Of a stretch of DNA of 15,479 bases, positions 5,591-11,656 are shown one piece after another. The stretch is from Sedimenticola sp. (GTDB taxonomy: Bacteria; Pseudomonadota; Gammaproteobacteria; Chromatiales; Chromatiaceae). The stretch covers positions 1 to 15,479 of the forward strand of contig JALVUB010000305.1 of the NCBI GenBank assembly GCA_027023915.1, given 5' to 3'. A program made the translations under genes and the position numbers. The notes beneath the pieces were generated by a model, which saw only the letters and a list, made by a program, of their open reading frames with translations, had not been told where the DNA came from and did not search any database. Within the stretch, counting starts at the first letter, position 1. Each line of letters begins with the position of its first letter.

Positions 5591-7613
5591 GAAAACGGGC
5601 TTCCAGAGCGCCGCCTCCGGTGGACCACTGCCCCTTGAGGCGGTTTTTGCCCTGGTCGTCGAACAGCAGATAGCCGTATTTGCCGTAATGGGGCAGGCGC
5701 CGGGCCAGGGAGGCGGCCTGTTCGGGGTCGCCCAAAACCAGCAGGCCCAACAGCGGCCTGCGTCCGGCGGCCAGCGCCAGGCTGCCGCCGTTCAGGGGGT
5801 GGCGGTTGTCCTTCACCACCAGGGCTTCGTCGTCCAGCCGCGCCTGGTTTTGGGGCAGCGCCTTTATTACTTGGCCGGCGAAGCGGTTTTCCAATCCCAG
5901 TATCCAGACGGCGCCTTTTTGGGGCAGCGCTTTCAGTTGCCCGTCGGTGACCACTTTCAGTTGCCGATAGCGCGCTTGCCAGGCCCTGGCCAGGGCCCGG
6001 TAGGCCGCAAGCTGTTTTTCCGGTGCCTTGTCCGGCAGCACCAGCAGCAGGGAATCGGCGGAAAAGAGGCCGCCCAGGGAAGGCGGGATCTCGGCCTCGT
6101 CCAGTTGGCGGAAGAGGTCGAAGTCGGGGTCCACCCGCAGCCGCGCGGGTCGGTTTTCAACCCGAAACCGAAACGCTTGTTGCCGCGATGCGAGGGTGAT
6201 CTTGAAAACACGCGGCCGGGATGCGCCTTCCAGTTGCAGCGACAGCGGCACTTCCAGCCGGAAGGGCGGCTGGGGCTGGGTCTGCTCCAACAGGCCGCTG
6301 ATCTCCCATCCCTGGCCGCTCCGTCGGACCCGAACCCGGCTCAGGCGCAGCCGGGGCGCGCCGGTGCGGGTGGTCCACTGACGGAAGAAGGGGGCGAGGG
6401 AAAGGCCCGACACCTTCTCGAAAGCGGTCCGCAGATCGTCGAAAGCGGCGATGGCGAAGCGGTTGTCCCGGTAGAAACGGCGCAGTCCGGCGAAGAAGAG
6501 GCGGTCTCCCAGCTTGCGCCGCAGCATGTGCATCACCATGGCCATGCGGCCATAGCCGGCGGCCTGGCTCGCCTCGCCGTGGCGGGCGCGGAAGCGAACC
6601 AGGGGAATGTCGTTGCCCGCCTTCACCCAGTGGGCGTACTTGAGCAGCAGGTCGCGCCGGTACTGCGCCCCCTTGCCTTGCCGTTCCTGAAGCAGATGGT
6701 CGGCCAGGTAGGCGGTGAGCCCCTCGCTCCAGTTGCCCGATGCCCAGTCCACATAGACCGAGTTGCCCCACCAGTTGTGCAGGATCTCGTGCGGATAGGA
6801 ACTGTAGAGAATGAAGGGCAGCCGCAGCAGCCTGCCGCCCAGGAGGGTGAAGGAGGGCATGCCGTAGCCGCTGGGCCAGAAGTTCTCCACCAGGGCGAAC
6901 TTGGCGTAGGGGTAGGGGCCGATGAGCTTTTCATAGAGGGCGAGATAGCGGCCCGTGGCCTCCAGATAGCGGCCGGCCAGGGCCTCGTCGGGCTCCAGCA
7001 GCCAGGCCTGGATCTCGCGTTCTCCATCCTTGCGGCGATAGAGGTGGTAGGGGCCGGCCACCAGGTGGATAGCTGCCTGGGGTTGTGTTTCTTCCCAGGT
7101 TCTCAGATCGTCCGTTCCCTTGCCCTGGCTGATGCCGTGCCACCCCCCGGGCAGGGTGAGGGCGAGGCGGAAGCGCACCAGATGGCCGGGAATCTCGGGA
7201 TACCAGAGGGTGGCGCCGGAGAGCTGGGCGCCCTTTTCGGAAATGGTGCCCGGCGTGGCGTGAAGCCGCTCCACCTCGGGCGGATGGACGATGACGCCCG
7301 ACCAGGCCAGCTCTATCCGTCGTGTCGGCTTTTCCAGTTGCAGCCGCCAGTGATGGGCGGGCACGCTGGCGTTTACCGGTTCCAGGCGCTTCAGCCTGCC
7401 TTGTGGTTCCGGCAGGCTGGGGCGAAGGCCATCATGGAGCAGAAAATCGAGCCTGCTTTCAGGCCGGGGCAGGGTCAGGGTATCCCTGACAGTGATCCGG
7501 CCCTGTTGGGGGATGAGCCTGATCGCCATCTCATGGTGGACGACAGGCGGGTGTTGTGCCGCCGGCAACAGGGCCGGAAGCCAGAGCAGCAGGCTGATAA
7601 GATAGCGCTTCAT
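5583..7613 (-). CDS. M1-family (gluzincin) metallopeptidase-like protein, secreted
   Basis: A 676-residue protein with an N-terminal signal peptide (MKRYLISLLLWLPALLPAAQ), so likely periplasmic or exported. The M1 zinc site is visible: HEILH (H275, E276, H279) with E297 in NWSEGLTAYLADHL, and a Tyr (Y354, in GYGRMAMVMHML) at the place of the catalytic tyrosine. Two departures from classical aminopeptidases stand out. The spacing is HEXXH-X17-E rather than X18, and the substrate-binding GXMEN motif is not present (GYGMPSFTLLGG occurs there instead). It is therefore M1-like but may not be a standard aminopeptidase. A beta-rich region (about 120-200) precedes the catalytic domain, and about 230 residues after residue 440 include a segment rich in LLLVLPDK and LLGLLVLGDPEQAASLARRL. 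Substrate unknown. No clear Shine-Dalgarno precedes the ATG. Confidence 0.85.
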   Translation of the reverse strand: MKRYLISLLLWLPALLPAAQHPPVVHHEMAIRLIPQQGRITVRDTLTLPRPESRLDFLLHDGLRPSLPEPQGRLKRLEPVNASVPAHHWRLQLEKPTRRIELAWSGVIVHPPEVERLHATPGTISEKGAQLSGATLWYPEIPGHLVRFRLALTLPGGWHGISQGKGTDDLRTWEETQPQAAIHLVAGPYHLYRRKDGEREIQAWLLEPDEALAGRYLEATGRYLALYEKLIGPYPYAKFALVENFWPSGYGMPSFTLLGGRLLRLPFILYSSYPHEILHNWWGNSVYVDWASGNWSEGLTAYLADHLLQERQGKGAQYRRDLLLKYAHWVKAGNDIPLVRFRARHGEASQAAGYGRMAMVMHMLRRKLGDRLFFAGLRRFYRDNRFAIAAFDDLRTAFEKVSGLSLAPFFRQWTTRTGAPRLRLSRVRVRRSGQGWEISGLLEQTQPQPPFRLEVPLSLQLEGASRPRVFKITLASRQQAFRFRVENRPARLRVDPDFDLFRQLDEAEIPPSLGGLFSADSLLLVLPDKAPEKQLAAYRALARAWQARYRQLKVVTDGQLKALPQKGAVWILGLENRFAGQVIKALPQNQARLDDEALVVKDNRHPLNGGSLALAAGRRPLLGLLVLGDPEQAASLARRLPHYGKYGYLLFDDQGKNRLKGQWSTGGGALEARFPP

Positions 7614-7645
7614 TTTTCAGGTGCGGGTTTGCGTGAGAATTCAGA

Positions 7646-7725
7646 TGTAGGAGGCGCGTCCCCGCGCCGAACGACGAAAGCGCTTCACGCCACCACGGGT
7701 TCGCGGCGGGGACGCCGCTCCTACG
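7646..7725. repeat. REP doublet (REPIN-like) between divergent genes
   Basis: Two 26-nt REP arms in inverted orientation: arm 1 at 7646-7671 and arm 2 at 7725-7700 (read on the minus strand), 28 nt apart. Both begin with GTAGGAG and end in CGAA, and each folds internally into a 6-bp stem with a TCCC loop. The stems are GGCGCG/CGCGCC in arm 1 and GCGGCG/CGCCGC in arm 2. The doublet resembles the GTAGGAG-type REP sequences of Pseudomonas and relatives, which are mobilised by RAYT transposases; none is in this window. It lies 33 nt from the peptidase ATG and 54 nt from the lipoprotein ATG. Confidence 0.85.
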
Positions 7726-7779
7726 GGGTGTTCTTCCATTAGCCGGGGGTAAGCCTGCCCTCCAAAAACGAGGAAATCA

Positions 7780-8907
7780 ATGGGCCGATATCTTTGGTTA
7801 CTGCTTCCGTTGCTGCTGCTTGCCGGATGCAAGGATCTGGAGCAGCTACAGCGCACGCCGCCGTCACCCTACACCGTTCTCGACGCGCGGGGCAGGCTTT
7901 TTGGGAATTTCGACCGGCTGTTGGACCAACTGGCGCGCAAGCGGGTTGTCTATGTGGGAGAGACCCACACCAACTACGGCCACCATCTGCTTGAGCTGGC
8001 GGTGATCCGGGGGCTGAAAAGGCGGGGCGTGGATTTCGCCGTCGGCATGGAGTTTTTTCAGAAGCCCTATCAGAAGTGGCTGGACGACTACATTGCCGGT
8101 CGTGTCGATGAGCGCCTGATGCTGGAAAAGACCCAGTGGTTTGATCGCTGGCGCTTCGATTACCGGCTTTACCGGCCCATTCTTCGTTACGCCAGGGAAC
8201 AGGGAATTCCGTTGGTGGCCCTGAACGTAAGGCGAGAGATCACCGACGCGGTGTCAAAAAAGGGGATCGGCGGACTGAACAAGAAGGAACGGTCGGCCCT
8301 GCCCGCAACCATCGACCGTTCCGACAAAGCCTACCGCAACCGCCTGCACATGATCTATGCCCAGCACATGGGCGGACATGCCGGCGGTTTTCAGCGCTTT
8401 CTCGACGTGCAGTACAGTTGGGACGAGAGCATGGCCCAGTCCGTGGCCCGCTATCTCCAGACACACCCGAAGAAGCACATGGTGGTGCTGGCCGGCAGCG
8501 GTCATCTGGCCTGGGGCTCCGGCATACCCAAGCGGGTGGCGCGTCGGATTCCGGTGACCTCGGCCATCGTGCTGGCGGCCGACCCAGGGGTGCAGCCGGG
8601 CATGGCCGACTATCTGGTGGTGCCGGAACGGAAGAAGCTGCCGCCGCGCCCGCTCATGGGGGTGATGATAGACAGTTCCGGCCACCGGCTTCGCATAACC
8701 GGGGTGACGCCGGACAGCGGCGCGCAGAAAGCGGGGCTACGCAAGGGCGATCTGCTAGTGGCACTGGATGGCCGCCCCATCTCCAGCTATGGCCAGTTGC
8801 GCATCGCGCTGCTCGAACACCACCCGGGCGACAGGGTAAAGGTGAAGTTGCGGCGGGACGGCAGGTTGCTGGAACGCACTCTGGTATTGGGCGCGGCGCC
8901 GCACTGA
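7780..8907 (+). CDS. ChaN-family lipoprotein with C-terminal PDZ domain
   Basis: A 375-residue lipoprotein. The signal peptide MGRYLWLLLPLLLLAGC has lipobox LAGC with Cys17 as the lipidated residue, so the protein is membrane anchored on the periplasmic side. Residues about 40-285 match the ChaN/haem-binding uptake family (Tiki/TraB-related fold): VVYVGETHTNYGHH (E61, H63), GMEFFQ, ALNVRREI and VVLAGSGHLAWGSGIPKRV. ChaN from Campylobacter binds haem; binding here is inference. From residue 293 there is a PDZ domain (MGVMI...VTPDSGAQKAGLRKGDLLVALDGRPI...L). The PDZ suggests recognition of protein C-termini or coupling to a protease. The ATG is preceded by GAGGA with 7 nt spacing. The gene is divergent from the M1-like peptidase across the REP doublet. 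No haem or iron transport genes are nearby. Confidence 0.85.
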   Translation: MGRYLWLLLPLLLLAGCKDLEQLQRTPPSPYTVLDARGRLFGNFDRLLDQLARKRVVYVGETHTNYGHHLLELAVIRGLKRRGVDFAVGMEFFQKPYQKWLDDYIAGRVDERLMLEKTQWFDRWRFDYRLYRPILRYAREQGIPLVALNVRREITDAVSKKGIGGLNKKERSALPATIDRSDKAYRNRLHMIYAQHMGGHAGGFQRFLDVQYSWDESMAQSVARYLQTHPKKHMVVLAGSGHLAWGSGIPKRVARRIPVTSAIVLAADPGVQPGMADYLVVPERKKLPPRPLMGVMIDSSGHRLRITGVTPDSGAQKAGLRKGDLLVALDGRPISSYGQLRIALLEHHPGDRVKVKLRRDGRLLERTLVLGAAPH

Positions 8908-8917
8908 AGGGGGGCCA

Positions 8918-8938
8918 AAATTGCCGTCCCGGCAATTT
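8918..8938 (+). terminator. Terminator-like hairpin after the ChaN-PDZ gene
   Basis: AAATTGCCG and CGGCAATTT form a perfect 9-bp stem around TCC, 10 nt after the stop codon, followed by CTCTCC rather than a clean U-run. It could end the lipoprotein transcript, helped by the TTT within the stem. It is also the first module of repeat copy 2, matching hairpin 3 of the nfo array in position but not in stem sequence. Confidence 0.45.
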
Positions 8939-8946
8939 CTCTCCAC

Positions 8947-9010
8947 GCAAGCCGAAAACGCGGTTTGCGGCGCGGCGACGCTGACAAGGCCATGGACGGC
9001 TTTTATCAGG
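8947..9010. repeat. Dispersed intergenic structured repeat, copy 2
   Basis: This matches 4598-4662 over its whole length with a single-base gap. The first stem reads GCCGAAAAC/GTTTGCGGC with one mismatch (C to A compared with copy 1). The last stem, AAGGCC/GGCTTT around ATGGAC, keeps pairing through a G.T wobble. It sits between the ends of the ChaN-PDZ gene and the HAD phosphatase gene, where it could act on both converging transcripts. Confidence 0.75.
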
Positions 9011-9049
9011 GCGTTCCCTGCGTCATTGAAAATAGCGGGACTTCGGGCG

Positions 9050-9066
9050 CCTCGAATTTTCCGAGG
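9050..9066. repeat. Short inverted repeat before the HAD stop
   Basis: CCTCG and CGAGG pair over 5 bp around AATTTTC, just after repeat copy 2 and 16 nt from the HAD stop codon (9084-9082). Together with repeat copy 2 it gives the convergent gap (8908-9081) several stem-loops. It is weak alone. Confidence 0.35.
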
Positions 9067-9081
9067 TTCCCAAGGCGCGTT

Positions 9082-9864
9082 TTATCGAATCCCGTTGCGT
9101 CGCCACCAGTCGGGCAGTTGGGCCACGGAATCCAACACTCCATCCGGTTGAATTCCTAGCTCCAGGTCGTCGGGCCTGAATTTGCCCGTTCGCACCAGCA
9201 CCGCCCGCAACCCGGCGGCCTGAGCCGCGGCCACGTCCCCACGGATGTCGTCACCTATCATCAGGGTCTGGTCCGGCGCGCTTCCCAACAGTGCCAGCGC
9301 CGACTCGAAAAAGGGTATTGCCGGCTTGCCCAGCACCACGGCCTCCTTGCCGGTGGCGTATTCCAGCGCGCGGACAAACGGTCCCACATCCAGGCGCAAG
9401 CCGTCGGGCGCCCGCCAGTAGCGGGTCATGCCCAGCGCCACCAGGTGAGCGTCGTTCTCCAGCAGAATGCGAAAAGCGCGGTTGAGCGTGGGAAAATCCC
9501 ACTCTTCCCCCAGGTCGCCGAGCACCACGGCGTCGGCTGTTGTCGCTTCGGCTTGTGCCAGGGGCAGGCCGGCAAATTCCGGCAGGGTGGCTGTGGGCAC
9601 GAATGGCGCGACACACCTGCATTTATGTTCCAGCAGCCACTGCCGCGCCGCCACTGGCGGGGTGAGAAGATCCTGCTCCCCGGCGGGAATGCCCATTCCC
9701 GCCAGCTTTTCCACCAGCGCGCCTCGGGGTCTTGAGGTGGTGTTGGTGAGAAAGAGATGGGGGATACCCTGTTTTCTCACCCAGGCCACTGCCTCGGCGG
9801 CGCCGGCCACCGCCTTGTCACCTTCGTAGATGACGCCGTCAAGATCAAAAAGTATCGCTTTCAT
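9082..9864 (-). CDS. HAD superfamily IIA phosphatase (NagD/LHPP-like)
   Basis: A 260-residue haloacid-dehalogenase phosphatase, subclass IIA. Motif I FDLDGVIYEG holds the nucleophile Asp7 and Asp9. Motif II is in FLTNTTSRPRG, motif III Lys is in VVLGKPAIPFF, and motif IV is MIGDDIRGDVAAAQAAG. The cap region lies between motifs II and III, as expected for NagD, PGP and LHPP relatives. The 'LTNTTS' signature and length fit the LHPP-like group (phospholysine/phosphohistidine phosphatase type) better than nucleotide-specific NagD, but the substrate cannot be assigned. The ATG at 9864 has no obvious Shine-Dalgarno (upstream GAGAC and A-rich sequence). It is divergent from mazG, with 77 nt between start codons. 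Confidence 0.88.
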   Translation of the reverse strand: MKAILFDLDGVIYEGDKAVAGAAEAVAWVRKQGIPHLFLTNTTSRPRGALVEKLAGMGIPAGEQDLLTPPVAARQWLLEHKCRCVAPFVPTATLPEFAGLPLAQAEATTADAVVLGDLGEEWDFPTLNRAFRILLENDAHLVALGMTRYWRAPDGLRLDVGPFVRALEYATGKEAVVLGKPAIPFFESALALLGSAPDQTLMIGDDIRGDVAAAQAAGLRAVLVRTGKFRPDDLELGIQPDGVLDSVAQLPDWWRRNGIR

Positions 9865-9890
9865 CCGCTTTTTTGAGTCTCTTTTTTTCG

Positions 9891-9916
9891 ATTGTAGCCA
9901 ACCGGCAGGCTACAAT
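9891..9916. promoter_or_regulatory. Inverted repeat with back-to-back -10-like boxes between HAD and mazG
   Basis: ATTGTAGCC (9891-9899) and GGCTACAAT (9908-9916) are a perfect 9-bp inverted repeat with an 8-nt spacer. Each outer end reads TACAAT in the outward direction, one mismatch from the TATAAT -10 consensus: plus strand 9911-9916 towards mazG, minus strand 9896-9891 towards HAD. Predicted starts would lie about 20 nt from each ATG. No good -35 boxes are seen, so this could instead be a regulator site or a terminator-like hairpin. Confidence 0.45.
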
Positions 9917-9941
9917 GACCCTTTTCCCACGCTTGGCCGCC

Positions 9942-10742
9942 ATGACTCACCGCATAGATGAATTGCTGAAGATCATGCGCCGCCTGCGCGATCCGGAGAA
10001 GGGCTGCCCCTGGGATCGCGGGCAGGATTTTTCAACCATAGCGCCCTACACCATCGAAGAGGCCTACGAAGTGGCGGACGCCATAGAGCGGGGTGATCTG
10101 GCGGATCTCAAGGACGAGCTGGGGGATTTGCTGTTTCAGGTGGTGTTTCACGCCCGCATGGCGGAGGAGGCGGGCGCCTTCGGTTTTGAGGATGTGGTGG
10201 ACGCCATCGTGGAGAAGATGTTGCGTCGCCATCCCCATGTTTTCGGCGGTGCCGGTTGTCAGGACCAGCAGGCGTTGCGCGAGGCCTGGGAGGCGGAAAA
10301 GCAGCGCGAGCGTGCGGGCAGGAACCAGCACAGCGCCCTGGACGGCGTGGCCCGCACCCTGCCGGCGCTGGCGCGGGGTCAGAAGTTGCAGAAAAGAGCG
10401 GCCCGGGTGGGCTTCGACTGGCCCGATGCCGACACCTGTCTGCCCAAGGTGGAAGAGGAACTGTCCGAGCTGCGCCAGGCCATGGCGCAGCGGGATGAAA
10501 AGGCCCTGGCGCACGAGGCCGGCGACCTGTTGCTGGCTGTTTCCAACCTCGTCCGGCTGCTGGGCCTGGACCCCGAGCAGGTGTTGCGTCAGGCCAACGA
10601 CCGTTTCGAAAACCGTTTTCGCATCATGGAGACACAGTTGCGGGAAAAAGGCGTGAATGATTTCCGGTCCTTGGATCTGGAAACCTGGGAAAATGCCTGG
10701 CAACAGGCGAAGGCGGTGGCGGCGGAGCGGGGCGATGAGTGA
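9942..10742 (+). CDS. mazG: Nucleoside triphosphate pyrophosphohydrolase MazG
   Basis: A 266-residue MazG (E. coli 263) that hydrolyses NTPs to NMP plus pyrophosphate and clears non-canonical or excess nucleotides. It has two tandem MazG domains. The first holds MRRLRDPEKGCPWDRGQDF, TIEEAYEVADAIE and DELGDLLFQVVFHARMA, with the acidic metal-binding residues. A central block follows (RRHPHVF and QHSALDGVARTLPALARGQKLQKRA), then GFDWPD and the second EAGDLLLAVSNLVRLLG. The ATG at 9942 (MTHRIDELL) matches the E. coli N-terminus. An in-frame ATG at 9915 overlaps the inverted repeat and is less likely. No good Shine-Dalgarno is visible. Its last 8 nt overlap the start of the Nudix gene. Confidence 0.95.
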   Translation: MTHRIDELLKIMRRLRDPEKGCPWDRGQDFSTIAPYTIEEAYEVADAIERGDLADLKDELGDLLFQVVFHARMAEEAGAFGFEDVVDAIVEKMLRRHPHVFGGAGCQDQQALREAWEAEKQRERAGRNQHSALDGVARTLPALARGQKLQKRAARVGFDWPDADTCLPKVEEELSELRQAMAQRDEKALAHEAGDLLLAVSNLVRLLGLDPEQVLRQANDRFENRFRIMETQLREKGVNDFRSLDLETWENAWQQAKAVAAERGDE

Positions 10743-11637
10743 CCTGAGCGGTTATCTGCGCCATCTGCGCGCCTGTAATCCGCCGGTGGAAGAGCCTTTT
10801 CTGCCCTGGCGCATGGAGGGCAGGGTGGTGGGCTGGCTGCGCCCGGCCTTTGCCCGGGAGCTGAAGCGGTTTCCAGCGGTTTTCAGAATCACCGGCGAAG
10901 AGGTCACCCTGGCGCCCGGCCTGGACGATTTCGACTCCCGTACCGCGGCCCTTGCCGAGGTGGCGGAGCGGCTGGGAGAGCTGGGGTTGGTGAGTCCGCC
11001 CATGGGGGAGCCTTATCCAGTGACCGCCGGTGGGCGGGAGGAGGCGTTCTGTGTTCTTGACCGCGCCGTGGCGGCCCATTTCGGCACGCGCGCTTTCGGT
11101 CAGCATCTCAACGGCTATGTGCGCCGTGAGGACGGCATCTGGATGTGGCTGGGGCGTCGCGCCCGTGATCGGCGTATCTATCCGGGACGGCTGGACAATC
11201 TGGTGGCCGGCGGCCTGCCCTGGGGGGTGACGTTGGAGGACAATCTGAAAAAAGAGTGCATGGAAGAGGCCGGCATGGCGCCGGAACTGGCCCGTCGGGC
11301 GGTGCCCGCCGGGCTGGTGAGCTACAATAGAGTGGCCGGGAGGGGATACCGGCCCGACCTGCTCTACTGCTACGATTTGGAACTTTCTCCCGATTTCGAG
11401 CCTCGAAACAGGGATGGCGAGGTGGAGTCCTTCTCCCTGCTGCCGTTGGAAGAGGTGGCCCGTCTGGTGCGGGAAACCGATGAGTTCAAGCTCAACTGCA
11501 ACCTTGTAATCATCGATTTTCTCGTCCGGCACGGTTTCATCCCACCCGATGAAGCTGGCTATATCGACTTGCTCATCGGGTTGAGGCAACCGCCGGGAGC
11601 AACCATGGAGAGCGGCTTCGCTTCGTTTTGGTCATAA
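10735..11637 (+). CDS. DUF4743 / Nudix hydrolase (Tnr3-type)
   Basis: A 300-residue protein with an N-terminal DUF4743-type domain (about 1-115) and a Nudix domain (about 115-290). Its closest recognisable relatives are yeast Tnr3 and plant NUDT20/24-type enzymes, which hydrolyse oxidised forms of thiamine diphosphate. That substrate is inference here. The Nudix box (159-181, GGLPWGVTLEDNLKKECMEE followed by AGM) keeps the catalytic E174, E177 and E178. It has Val165 for the first Glu and Lys173 for Arg of the standard GX5EX7REUXEEXGU pattern; the KEC.EEA form is typical of this subfamily. The ATG at 10735 overlaps the mazG stop (ATGAGTGA), with GGAG upstream. The mazG pairing suggests a nucleotide or cofactor clean-up role. 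prc starts 19 nt downstream. Confidence 0.9.
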   Translation: MSDLSGYLRHLRACNPPVEEPFLPWRMEGRVVGWLRPAFARELKRFPAVFRITGEEVTLAPGLDDFDSRTAALAEVAERLGELGLVSPPMGEPYPVTAGGREEAFCVLDRAVAAHFGTRAFGQHLNGYVRREDGIWMWLGRRARDRRIYPGRLDNLVAGGLPWGVTLEDNLKKECMEEAGMAPELARRAVPAGLVSYNRVAGRGYRPDLLYCYDLELSPDFEPRNRDGEVESFSLLPLEEVARLVRETDEFKLNCNLVIIDFLVRHGFIPPDEAGYIDLLIGLRQPPGATMESGFASFWS

Positions 11638-11656
11638 AGCTTGGAACAGAACCCGA

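Noticed and set aside
5688..7742. A plus-strand open frame of 684 codons opposite the M1-like peptidase, slightly longer than the peptidase itself
   Set aside because: It has no recognisable domain, is Gln/Gly/Ala-rich as expected from the complement of GC-rich codons, and the opposite strand encodes a signal peptide and a complete zinc site.
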